The position numbers were made by a program, and so were the translations under genes. The notes under the pieces are model-generated. The model saw nothing but the letters and a program-made list of their open reading frames with translations, was not told where the DNA came from and made no database searches. Below, piece after piece: positions 1 to 11,100 of a stretch of 64,000 nt of DNA. Origin of the DNA: Monosporascus cannonballus (Eukaryota > Ascomycota > Sordariomycetes > Xylariales). The stretch spans positions 62,001 to 126,000 of the forward strand of contig QJNS01000698.1 in the NCBI GenBank assembly GCA_004154925.1. The letters run 5' to 3'. The first letter of the stretch is position 1. Each line of letters begins with the position of its first letter.

Positions 1-1389
1 TTCCGAGTCGATTATAGCCTGGTCGCCAGTACGAAACCAGCCATCAGCCGTGAAGGCTTCTTTAGTGTCTTCCTCGTTACGGTAGTAGCCCTGGAATACT
101 ACCTCACCACGGACCTCAAGATCACCGGTCGTGTTGGCGGGCGCGATCAATACGAGATGGCCATCATCTGCTGGTGTGGTAATGCGCATCTCGATGCCTG
201 CCATTCATTTTCCTAGAGAGGCAAACTCAAGCTGATTTTGAACGTCGTACTCGGGACAGTTCAGGTTGAATATTGCTCCTGCACATGTTTCCGTCATTCC
301 AAAACCTGGGGTAATGACATTGCGAGGAGCACCATGCTTTGCCAACAGAGCCGATGCCGCTGCGCATGTCACTATATCGTTCGCTTCGCCGCCAGACGCT
401 AGGACGGCCAACCTGCTGAGGTCCCAGTCCTGAACCGATTGTGTCTGGTCTGACCGTAAAGTCGAAATGAGTTTTGAGAGGAGGAAATTTGGCGCAAAAG
501 AGCGAGACACACCATGTCGACTAAGAAGATCGAGGAATATCAATGGGGAAGAGACAATGTCTTGTGCATGAACATGCACCTGGTCAACGCCGAGAAACAA
601 AGCCTGTATGTGAATCTCTATGAGGCTGGCCACGTGGTCCAGTCCAATCCAGTTCAAAAACGCTTGGTCTGAGGGGAGCTGCCGCACATTCGCCTTTCCA
701 GTAACAGCAGCGATAACTTGTCTGTGGGTGAGACACGCGGCTTTGGAATTGCCTGTGCTCCCCGATGTCAACATGAGCATAGCCAGTCCATCGCTGCCAT
801 ACGTCTCTTCACAACAACCGAGTTGGATAGCGGATGAGGACGGCTGGTTCATGACAAGCAAAGATTCGACAGTAAGGAGGAGTCGGCCAAAATGACGTTC
901 GAACGGTCCCTTCGACCGCTCCCTGGTAATGCAGATAGGCGACTCCAGAAGAGTATACAGACGCTGAACTTGACTTTGCCGATGGTGTTCATCTTGGCTT
1001 AACGGTGACGACGCTACCGGAAGGCCATTTGCGAGCAGTACCGCCCAGAACCAGAGCACGAAGTCGGAATGGTCATCAAGATGAAGGAGCACCGGACTTC
1101 GTTCTTTGAAACCCTCCAAACTCCGGATGATACAGCTCTTGAGCCTCGCTTGAGTATATAAGTCACTGTAGCCTAGCTCGAAACTCGTGGAGGGCTCTCC
1201 AAGCGGGTAGAATATGAGCCGTTGAGACGGCGTCAACTCCGCAGCGCGTCTGAGAAGGCCTTGAAGGTGGACCGGCATCTTCTGAAAGTCGTATACGATG
1301 GAACGTCCAGGAATCTGAGATGTGCTTAAACTGCCAGGCAGGTGGCCCAGACGATTAGGTGCTAGTACCAAACCTCCAGGAAATGACAA
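1..1389 (-). pseudogene. Adenylation (AMP-binding) domain of an NRPS-like or A-domain hybrid synthase, partial, interrupted by TGA
   Basis: One frame stays aligned with the acyl-/aminoacyl-adenylate-forming family (ANL superfamily) from 1389 to the left edge, 463 codons. Visible motifs, numbered from the first open codon: the phosphate-binding loop LMLTSGSTGNSK at about 205-216, SGGE at 332-335, and the A5-type GFGMTET at 362-368. A TGA at 205-207 then breaks the frame, but the same frame continues with GWFRTGD (A7) near the edge, so this is a nonsense codon inside a domain, not the natural end. The gene continues outside the window, where thiolation and further domains would be expected. The start is unsettled: the frame opens at a non-ATG codon, a stop lies at 1405-1407, and the first in-frame ATG is at 1276-1278, so an upstream spliced exon is possible. 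It would activate a carboxylic acid as acyl-AMP. The substrate cannot be read. It is divergent from the methyltransferase next door. Confidence 0.8.
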
Positions 1390-1993
1390 AGAACGTTCGA
1401 TCGCTTATATCGCAGGCAAACTCTGGAGAATGCCATGGAACAGCGGTATCATCATTGTTCTCTGTATTCAAGCCAGGGATATAACCTGTAACTTTACGAA
1501 CAGCCAACATCGATGATTACCTAGGTACGTTCCATATGCTGCCCCAACAGCTCGGTATACTTTATAGCTCCACCTCAGGGGCGAACGTAGCGTCAGCAGT
1601 GATTATCAGCCCCGAGGATTCGGATACTAGTCTTCCCCCTGTACCAACAACCGTCGCTGCCGGTTTTTTACTGGTGAAGTGACCCCGGTCGCTTTCGTTG
1701 AGTTGCATCGCATGTAACTGCAGCTTACTTCACCCGTAAGTGGGGTCGCCTGAAAGTGGTATTGGATACCTGACGAATCGTATTGGTACAACGTGTACCA
1801 TCACCTGTCGTGGTATCGTACATCGACCGACGTGCTCGAAGTGGATGAAACGCATGCCGATATGCGAAGTGCGCTGCTCCGCCGCAGCTGGTGTCAAATA
1901 CAGGATTGCCCCATGACTCCGAACTTCTGGCACAGGATTCGTATTGCCCTGCTGATCCAATCCATTGACTAGATTAAACCCACATCCAACGAA
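1390..1993. promoter_or_regulatory. Divergent intergenic region between the adenylation gene and O-methyltransferase 1
   Basis: This 0.6-kb stretch of ordinary base composition lies between a minus-strand and a plus-strand gene and so must hold both promoters. I see no credible third gene; the short open frames have no recognisable protein character. No specific transcription factor site can be assigned by eye. Shared divergent promoters are common in fungal biosynthetic clusters, which is the only ground for suggesting co-regulation. Confidence 0.4.
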
Positions 1994-3493
1994 ATGCCTT
2001 CAAAGCTGGACACCGTTCGGATGCTGGAGCTAGCGTCCACGATCCAGAAGCAAGTGACTGAGCTGCAAGAACTACTGTCGGCACAAGACAGTATCCCAGC
2101 ATCTGCCGAAAAAGAAAGAGTCTCGATAGAACTGCCCAAAGAAGCATTTACTGCTCGGGATTCTATACTCGACGCCACATCGGAGCTATATGATTCGCTC
2201 CTGGATCCCCTGACCCTGCTTTTCCAAAAAGGGGCTGTAAGTCGCGCCGTTTTGCTACCCAGGACTACTTGGTTGACTCGTTGCTACAGCACAATAACAG
2301 TGTCAGCCTTCAGCTAATCAGCCATCATGGCATAGCGGCCATGGTCCCAGCGGATGGCCAAGTGTCCTTTGGCGAAATCGCTGCCGGGACTGGGTTGCCA
2401 GAGCAACTGGTGCAGCGTCTTCTTCGACATGCCATGACAATGCGCGTGTTTCGGGAACCGGAACCCGGGATGGTGGCACATACAAGGGTATCGAGGGCCC
2501 TGGCCATCCCGCACATCAACGACTGGATGCGAGTTGGCACTGGAGAGATGTGGCCAGCGGCAATCAAGGCGAGTACTGCGCGCTCGGTTCAGGGGTGAAG
2601 CTCATCAAGACCTCTTCAGATGGTAGACGCAATACAGAAATGGCCGGATTCTCAAGAACCGGGTGAAACGGTGAGCATCTTCCAGCTATTCTCCACAAGT
2701 CTCGAGTGACTGACTCAAAGCCCGCGGTGTAAACACAGGCATACGCGCTTGCGAACGACGCAACACAGTCCATCTACGGGGTTTTACAGTCCGACCCGGT
2801 GAGGGCCCTCCGCTTCTCAAGCGCCATGAAAGCCTATGCGTCCACCCCGGAGCTTGACGTCTCTTACGTCCTTGACCATTACGACTGGGGGGCCCTGGGG
2901 AAGGCTCAGGTTATTGACATTGGCGGCGCGCGAGGTCATGTGGCCATTGAGATCGCCAAGCGATTCCCGAATCTCCAGGTTCTCGTCCAGGATAGGAGCG
3001 ATTCAATCGTGGGGGCGGACGCTGAGCTTCCTGCGGAGCTCAAGCAGCGTGTGAAGTTTGCGGCACACGACTTTTTCACGCCGCAGACCGTCACCGCACA
3101 GGTCTATTACTTCCGGTGGGTGATGCATAACTGGTCTGACAAGTATTGCATCATAATCTTGAGGGCGTTGATCCCGGCATTGAGGCCTGACGCGAGGATC
3201 TTGATTCAAGACACCTGTATGCCCGAACCGGGAACGATAGCAAGATGGCGTGAGAAGGATCTGAGGTCAGTTCTGAATACGTGTACTCTAAAGGGAGTTC
3301 TATTAACACCTAGTGATACAAAAGAGCGGCGGATCTGAACATGTTGGCGCTGTTTAATGCACGAGAGCGAAGTGCAAGAGAATGGGGGGCCTTGCTTGCA
3401 AGAGCAGACGCTAAATTCGTACTTAAGGGCGTGATTGAGCCTCCGGGTTCATCGTTGGCGCTTATCGATATTCGCTGGGACTGCACGGGATAA
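1994..3493 (+). CDS. O-methyltransferase (COMT-type, methyltransferase family 2), five exons
   Basis: Predicted exons are 1994-2236, 2290-2568, 2620-2670, 2739-3265 and 3325-3493, giving about 422 residues, the normal length for fungal SAM-dependent O-methyltransferases of the sterigmatocystin/aflatoxin methyltransferase type. The introns are 53, 51, 68 and 59 nt and all exon phases agree. A winged-helix dimerisation region fills about residues 75-190. The SAM loop VIDIGGARG sits at about 249-257, the acidic ribose-binding residue in VQD at 276, and the probable catalytic histidine in RWVMHNWSD at 321. Intron 2 (2569-2619) starts with GC rather than GT. No internal stop is present, so the gene looks functional. 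It should transfer a methyl group from SAM to a phenolic or similar hydroxyl of a pathway intermediate in the cytosol. It is divergent from the adenylation gene and convergent with the P450. Family call firm; substrate unknown. Confidence 0.88.
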
Positions 3494-4140
3494 TTGGAGG
3501 TGTGCTGAAAATCGTCTTATTCCACTTGGACTAACTAGGTGGAAGGGCTTGTAATACAGGATAGTGCATTGAATTTGAACAAAATTGTCCCTCAACGCAT
3601 GCGTTCTGATTAAGTCGCTTTCAACATTAGGAACGTAGCAACGCCTAGTACATTACTGCTTCACAAGTTTTCACTGGACAGGTTCAACTGCAGAGTCTGC
3701 CTTGTCTGTTAATGGGCGACTGGGTGTTAGCGACAATATCTTCCGAAGGTAGTGTCACTCCTTTGTATTCGCCCGCATTAACCGACTCAGCATCTGTAGG
3801 AAAAGTTTAGTGGGCCTTCTAAGGGGCTACTGTAAGCTTCATCGCTAGTTGGCCTCCGTTTAGGTTTAGCGCCTTCAGAAAAATTGTTGGAGCAAACGCC
3901 TTATCGCCCCCTAGCGAATATGTCTCATTTAGCCTTTTCTTTCCCTCAATGAATGGGGGCAAAGGCAGTGGGCGTACAGTGACGTGCAGTGTAGTAACCA
4001 GGGTAGGGATCGGATGTAGGTACACCAAATAATAATCCAGTCTGGCTTCTGACTACGAAGCTCCATTTGAGGGATGAAATGGGCTGGTTTTGGCGAATTA
4101 TTTTCCCTGGATACACAGGGAGAATTTCGCTTCTATCTGC
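3494..4140. other. Convergent intergenic region, no gene seen
   Basis: This lies between the 3' ends of O-methyltransferase 1 and the P450. It should contain both 3' untranslated regions and polyadenylation sites. I see no supported coding sequence, repeat or RNA gene. Composition is similar to the genes on either side and it is not visibly RIP-mutated. Confidence 0.5.
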
Positions 4141-5785
4141 TTACCCTGTCCCTTTCACCCATCGCCGAACCTTGATCTGAGTTTTCATCGGAGGCATTAC
4201 TGCGTTCAAAAATGCCTCTGGCTCCTCCCGCTCCCCTATGAACTCAATTTCGTAGTTTTGTACAAGGTACACAAGAGCTTGTTTCAGTGTTTGCGAGGTG
4301 TACCACCTTCCCGGGCAGACGTGCTTGCCATATCCGAACGTGAGGAATGATTTGCTCACAGTCACGTTGAGTTCTCGTTCCCCAGCGTGGGGGCCAGCGT
4401 CACTCGGTCCTTCGAACTTCCTTGAAAACCGGAATGCATCGTATTGTAAAGGATTCTCGTAGTGTCGCGAATCGTGGTGAACTCCTTGGAAGGGAGCGCT
4501 TACCCGCGTCCCGGGTGGCAAGACGATTCCATTGCCAAGTATCAGGCTTTTCCCCGGCGACACGATACGTATAGGAGCAATGATACTGAACGGGGAGATA
4601 CGCATTGATTCGCGTACCGCTGAGTCCGCGCGATAGAGCTTATCAATAGCCTCTCCTGTTGATAGACCACCATGTTCCCTAGAAACGCGGTTGCACTCCT
4701 CGCGAATGCCAGCGACAAAGATGTCCTTCTGTTTGCTGCTGTACAGGTTTATTATAATATTGGTGAGCGCATAGGCCGTTGTATAGATAGACACCAATTG
4801 CAAAATCAGAAGTCGCTGGGCTATGGTGTCCGCTTCGACTGTTGTACGGCCCCCCTTCTCGCATTGCTCGATCATCCATTGGAGACCGTCGTTCTGTATA
4901 ATCCTTGTCAGAAACCTCCAAATAAGTCGGTGGGTAAGTGTATTGGTGAAATACCGGCATACTGACACCCTTTTTGGTGTGCCATTCATTCAGTATCTCC
5001 TCGACATACGGTACCAGAATCTCTCTACAGCTAGCACCGTATCTCTTCGAGGTAAGGCCCACGATCGGTCCCAAAAGGGGCCTCAAGAATGACGGAAGTG
5101 CACCGATGAGAGTCGCCCCCTGGAACACCATCTTTGCGTACAGTGACGACTGTTCTAGCAGTGTCTCGTTTCGACACAATGGGAGTCCGATCAAGGCGCG
5201 ATTTGCAGTTCGTGAAATGGCTTTGAGGCAGGTGTCCCAGACGTTGACCGGCTTCCACAGCACCGAATCGACTCCGAGGAGATGACGGAACACGTCATCC
5301 AGTTCCTCCGCCGTAGAAGCGGCGAAGAACCCGTAGTCCTTTTGCATGTGCTTACGCACAACATCGAACTGGATCGCGTTCTTGAACAGTCCGTAATCAG
5401 GGTCTCCCATCATGTAGGCGGGTTGCAAAGTCTCTACCTGCACAGGAAAGGCCATAAGTTGACTCTCGGGCTTGTTCAAGACCTCGAATTGCGAGGGTGG
5501 TAGCACGACGATGGCACCGACTCCCAAACTCGGCACGGCAAAAGGGAGGTTGTACGTTCTGCAGAACTTTTGATAGCCTTCGGCCACGTTTAATGCAGTA
5601 CCCGTTACGGAGCGTAGACAGGCTCACGCTCATGGAAAGAATCTATCTGTGTGGACCCCGACAGTCGGGAACGAGACCCAAAAACTATCGTCACTTTTGC
5701 CGACAGAGAACTTGACAGTTTGGTACAGGATCAGGACTCCTGCCGTCAAGACGACAACAACTAGTACTTGGTCAAGCCCGGCCAT
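4141..5785 (-). pseudogene. Cytochrome P450 monooxygenase with two in-frame TGA codons near the N-terminus
   Basis: Exon 1 runs 5785-4955 and exon 2 runs 4893-4141, with a 61-nt intron (4894-4954) containing a CTGAC branch site and an ACAG acceptor. Total 527 codons, a normal fungal microsomal P450 length. An N-terminal membrane anchor spans about residues 6-23. The I-helix has IYTTAYALTN (about 313-322), the K-helix ExxR is at 372-375, and the heme loop FGYGKHVCPG is at 463-472 with Cys470 as thiolate ligand. Two TGA codons (5630-5632, codon 52; 5624-5626, codon 54) break the first exon just after the anchor, while the frame before and after remains P450-like. An extra intron removing them cannot be excluded, but none with good signals is visible. 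If translated from the annotated start, the product would be only 51 residues. The family resembles fungal secondary-metabolite P450s and would hydroxylate a pathway intermediate at the ER with a P450 reductase. Confidence 0.82.
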
Positions 5786-6901
5786 GTTACCCAATTACGC
5801 GGCACAACTGGGGACGTTTCTTGAATTTGGAAAGAAAATGCTAGCAAGAGAGCTTAGACGTCAAGAAAGCAGCTGCACATCCGTGCTAACAATATAAAAA
5901 CACAGGCTGCTCAACAAGGAACTGACCAAAGGCCAGAGGCTTGCTTTGCACCGGCCGTTTACATCGCTGGAAGAGAGGTGCCATTCCCCCATGCCAAGAC
6001 CTGAATGGCTAAGTCGTTACCACTCGAAGTCCCAATACCTGGCAATGCCATGTACCGGTGTAGCGGAACCCAAGGACTACAGTAAGAAGCACATCCTCCT
6101 GCCCCGTCTGTGATCCGTGTGCCTTCGGAAGGGGCTGTATGCGGCTAGATGGCCAACAAGTGCCTTTGTTGAAGTCGATATACAGTAAGCCTCTATTTTC
6201 CTCTAATAACAATGGTTACACGGAATCATTACCCGAGGCCCAAGCTATGTAGCCAACCAGAGTGCTTTAGTCTCACGACGCTGTTATTCATGTTTGGTAT
6301 TATTGATGGATTGTTGGTGCATGACAAGGGGTTCGGGGCCCACCAACGGACACAGAGTGGAGCTCGGCTTGATGGTGGAAAGCGGGGTATGCTACAGAAG
6401 AAGCCTTTGCGGTTGGATTGGAACGGATAACATGCAGGAAGATGTTGGTGTTGATTTGAGGCAATGCTAGCTGAAAATCCGGCGTACGGCTATACCTCCA
6501 ATACTAAGTCTATACTAGCGGTAAGGATTGGTGCGACAAGAGTTTAGGTATAATATAGCGGATAAAATGATCGGTTATTATTACTGAAATATCAAGTATG
6601 AGAAGGAAATATGTATAACGTATACATATCGATATTTATAAAAGAAAAAAAAGATCTGATAAATATAACTTTAAGAATATTATAACGGTTAACTATCTTA
6701 TATATATAGAAATATTTTATAAAATAACTTTTAAAAACGTATTTATTAGTAATAACATCTATTTACTTAAACTATTTAAATATAGCGTATTAGTAATTTT
6801 GTTATTTTACTACTTAGTATATAGTTTAAAATCTTTTATATAAACATTGTGCTATTTACTATATAAAGTTTTTCAAAATACACATTTTACGTTTTTACTT
6901 A
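5786..6901. other. P450 upstream region grading into AT-rich sequence
   Basis: The part from 5786 to about 6,550 has gene-like composition and should contain the P450 promoter; short open frames there look like chance. From about 6,550 the sequence turns abruptly AT-rich and stays so to the TIR element at 6902. This is the left border of the first RIP-mutated repeat block. Confidence 0.45.
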
Positions 6902-7763
6902 AGGCGGCCAACCCATGAACGAGCCACCCCCTCAACGCGCCGGCCATTTTCTATACAAAATCGTCAAAATCGCTATATTTTCTACAACGCTTTAAAATTC
7001 GAATAAAAGTCAGAAAAATAAGCGGTTATTAATACCGTTATTAATATTAAACACTTTATAAAAGGGAAATATGTAGAAAATTGGTAAAATTACGTAATAT
7101 TTTTGGAAATTTTATGATATTTAATATTACGTTTTACTATATATTATATACGTAATATTAAAGAAATTCGTAACTTTTTAATAGCAAAAATATATAAATG
7201 ATATTATATATATAATTATTTATATATAAGGGCTGTTTAACGGTTTTTTTCTTTTTTAAATATCTTTATTAAATATAAAGATATATTATAAAAATGAAAA
7301 AAAGAGTAAAAGTGGAGAACATTTTATACGGGAAAAGCTATACTGCATTTTCAAATATTAATTATATAACGAATAATCTGTATATATAAATAACGATTTA
7401 CTGACCTTTACAAAAAGTAATGAAAGATAAATTAACAGAAAAGCTCATATTTTTATTTATTTTAGTTTCGTATGTATTTATAAATAAATTGATTCGTTCT
7501 GTGTTAACAATTCTCCATATAGTTTGTATGGGAAAATGTTAACGTTTTATTTTTACTATTTTAAACTTAATTTTCTTAATATAAATGTAAATACATTTTA
7601 ATAATATTTTTTATTCCGTTTTATTTTAACATTTTAGTTATTATTCCGTTGGCTGTTTTTTAATATCTAATTTTGTTAATTAATTATAAATAAGTAGTTT
7701 GATTGATTTTGTATGGGAATGGCGGCCCGTTGATGGGATGGCCCGTTCGTGGGGGAGCCATCT
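6902..7763. mobile_element. TIR DNA element with TA target duplication (Tc1/mariner-pogo-like, non-coding remnant)
   Basis: Two GC-richer ends of about 60 bp (6902-6961 and 7704-7763) are imperfect inverted copies of each other. Both ends share elements such as a TTTTGTAT core and a CGTTSA...GTTC pattern, starting AGGCGGCC and, on the other strand, AGATGGCT. The element is flanked by TA on both sides (6900-6901, 7764-7765), which is the target duplication of Tc1/mariner/pogo elements. The 0.74 kb between is AT-rich with no readable transposase, so it is either a MITE-like deletion derivative or destroyed by RIP. Superfamily is inferred from the TA duplication only. Confidence 0.55.
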
Positions 7764-7773
7764 TAGTAATAAT

Positions 7774-8004
7774 TTGTTACGGCTGCACCATGCCATCACG
7801 CCACCAGGGCAAATGATCAGTGGTGTTAGAGCCTGGTCACCCGCAATAGGGTTCCAGTATATATGCAGCTGTAAGCACCAGGATGATTGCCACAATTGCG
7901 ATCATTCCCACCAATCTTTTGCCCTGGTGGCGTAATGGTATGGTGCAGCCATAACAAGTGGAATGATCGGAATTCTAGGCAATCATCCTAGTGCTTATAG
8001 CTGT
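7774..8004. repeat. Interleaved inverted repeats (two nested arm pairs in pseudoknot order)
   Basis: Arm 1 (7774-7813) matches the reverse complement of 7918-7957 over 40 bp with three transition differences. Arm 2 (7865-7891) matches the reverse complement of 7978-8004 over 27 bp with three differences, all transitions, and weaker complementarity extends it inward on both sides. The order is 1, 2, 1', 2', so the pairs are interleaved, not nested. It lies only 10 bp from the TIR element and is a GC-richer island in AT-rich sequence. It is probably the termini of one or two degraded DNA transposons; no protein is supported. Confidence 0.6.
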
Positions 8005-8197
8005 ATAAGAGCTCTTACAGTGGACCAGTCCGTAATATAATTGTTATAGCCTGAATTCCAAAAGCATAAAAAGACGATCGAGATAAAACGTTACGTATTT
8101 GCGATCTTGGTAAAAGGTTATATAATATAAGTTAGTCGAATATAGTTAATTCGACTGCGTTCGATTAACGATTAAATACAAGAAGTTTAATTACAAG

Positions 8198-11100
8198 TAA
8201 AACGGCTAAAGATTTAACCAATTATTAAAATTTAATTTTACGAGTTTATAATAACAGAAATACGGTGAAAATTTAAATAACAAAATAATGTAATTATATT
8301 TCGTAATATTAAAAATATGTCAAATTAACAGAAATATATCATAAATTAATATAATTTAAATTATAGAAATATACCAACATATTTATATATTAAAGTTTTA
8401 TTAATAATCGAATTAAATTTGTTCGGTTATTTATTAATTATGGTCGAACCGACCTTATTTGACAAATTTACATTACGGAACCTTTTGTTAAAGTTGAAAA
8501 TAATTAATGTTTTATTTCGACCGTTTCTCTAGGCCTTTAGCTATTAGATCATAATACGATTTCCTTTTCCAGGATTTTTATTTTTATAAGTTAATTTTGC
8601 TTATTTATCGTTTTTTGTACGTAATTTTCTTTTTTTTATTATTTATTATGTCTAACCGCATCTTTAAGCTGTATAAAAAGTAAGATGTTAATCTAGACCG
8701 TTTTAAAGCTTTGTTTTTTATTAATAAATTTTGGTATAAACATATTTCGGTATTTCGATGATTTTCGCGTTAATTACTTTAATTATATTATTACAAGAGG
8801 TAAAATTTGTTATTGTTTTTGTTTAAATAAAAAGTATGTATGTGTTATAAGAACAGAGGTTTCTGTCTTAAGAAGACCTGCTTTTGAGGCCTAGCGTGGA
8901 CTTGTTACGGCTAAACTTCGGAAGACGAGATTCGCCTTTAATGTGATCTAGGTGATTTAAGTGATCTAGACCAGATTACATAAATCACAGAGATCTATAA
9001 TACATTTACTAAAGAAAGAATTGATATATAATTAATCGGACTTTTATGTTAATAGTTACCTACTTAGTTTCGTTCCTTAGTTATCAATCTAAGCTCTAAA
9101 GTCGAGGTATCGTTCTCGACTTGAGAAAAAAGTTTGCAAATCTCTTTAACGAATAAAACCTAAGAATCATTTTTCGTCCTATTGTTATCTGCAGGTCAAG
9201 ACCCCTTTTCGAATAAGGCTCGTACCTCCAGGTGGATGTATGACAGGTTCGTTACAGTATATTGCGATTTTGACGAGATAAAATTTTAAACCAGTATGTT
9301 TGTTTTTTACGTTATTATTTTTTATTTTACCAATTTAATAATACGTATATCTCGAAAAGAGTACTAAACCGAAAAAAAAGAGAAAAAAGCCGAATTCGTT
9401 TGGTTACAAATTTGGTCTGTTTATAACGTTTATGTTATTAAAAGAAAGCTTTTCGTAAAAAAACCATTTAAAATAATTCATTGAAATGTAGGAAACCTAA
9501 CCGAATTAAAGAAATAAGAACGCGTAAAGACCGCTGTTTTTTCAAATTCGATAATTAATTGGTTTATTGGAAAAGTTTTATAATTTTTTCGCTTTTATAG
9601 AAAACGTAAACTAGGATGTGATTGTTAAAAGTTTTGTCGTTATTATTAAAAATTTTTTAATAGGCGTTAGGTGCTTATATTATTTTCCGCTAATCTTTAG
9701 ATATTTTCCAAATTCAAATACCTTTTTATTAAAATAAGTATTGGGTAAGCCCGTTGTTTCTTTGTCTATTAAGATTTTTTTTTCATTTCTTATTTAGTTT
9801 CGCATTTTGTTTTTACGTTATTTTCTTCCATTTGTGCCTTGATAGTATTTGTTACTAATTTAAATGAGAAAATATAAAAAACGAGATAAAGTTTGATATT
9901 TGGTCAAGGCTTTAATTAGTAACTATTTTCTAAGAGTATTTTAGCAATTTCTGTATAAACTAATATACCTAAAACCAGGGCTTTTGCTATGTCTTTGATA
10001 TTAAGCAATTTCCATAATAAAATAAGTTTTTTCATTTTTCAGCAGTAAATTGTTTTATATTTTTTCATTATAATATATACTTTTTAAATTATATACGAAT
10101 TTTAGTTTTGTTTTTATTTTTTTTTGATATAATTATATCAGTTATTGCGATATAAGTATTGTTTTAATATTAATACATTCGTAATATATATTTTTAAAAA
10201 TATTGAATGTAAAATTAAAATTTATATTTATTAATATTATATAGTATTTCCGTAATAATGAATATTATAACTTAAATTCGTTATTCTTAATATTTAAACT
10301 TAATTATTTTATTCATAGTTAAAATAATATCATAACTAGGTTTTTAATATTGCATATAATTCTTTTTTTATTTATAGTTTAAAATTTAAATATGCTAAAG
10401 GTTTTGTAATATAAAATAATTATCATAATAATGTTTTGCCAAAGTTAAAAATAAACGTAATCTTTTTATATATAATAGGTTTAGAAAATAATTTAGATAT
10501 AAAAAGAATTGAATTTCTTAATTGTTTTATTAATTATAGCGGTGTATTGGTAAGCCTATAATAAGTGTAATATTATAATATAACTTCTCAGTAAACCGAT
10601 ATTAAAATTAATTATTTGGTATTTTTCTTATATAAAAAGCATAAAGTAAATATTTTTTTTGTTTATATTTTGCGTTCTTATCAGCAAAAATATTATTTTT
10701 AGCATTCGTAATAATTCAATATTTTAAGTTGTATTTTTGTAGTAATCTGAATTTAATACTTATAGCCGGCATAAAATCACTGTTCCTCAGAATTCAGTAA
10801 TTTATTAACTCGATATATTAATATATTTGAATTCATATATTCAACGTAATAAAGTTATATACCGTTTTTATTATTACGTTTAATATAGTTTTTAGAAACT
10901 CTTTCTGACTTTTTTAGTTTTGTCATTTTGGTGCTTTTTTATATCTAAACTTGTTTTTAATCTTTTTCGAACTTATAAAATCGTATTTATATCTTTATAT
11001 ATAATGTATTAAGTTGTTATACTTGTCGTTGTTATTAGTGTATCTTGTTTTCGAATTATCGCAATTATTGTTTAATTTATTATAATTCGTTTTTATATTA

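Noticed and set aside
1730..1960. 76-codon open frame on the minus strand in the divergent promoter region
   Set aside because: No recognisable domain, no splice partners, and it lies where both promoters must be.
2799..3338. Reading 2799-3338 as a stand-alone short methyltransferase
   Set aside because: It begins in the middle of the dimerisation region; four introns with consistent phases join it to a complete 422-residue gene.
4679..4989. Overlapping P450 frames as two separate genes
   Set aside because: A 61-nt intron with good donor, branch and acceptor sites joins them into one P450.
205..5632. Selenocysteine or programmed readthrough at the three TGA codons
   Set aside because: Fungi of this group are not known to use selenocysteine, no conserved structural element is visible, and the sites are not at positions where such residues occur in these families.
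5397..5897. Short open frames opposite or ahead of the P450
   Set aside because: They are shadows of the P450 first exon or of its upstream region; codon patterns do not resemble a protein family.
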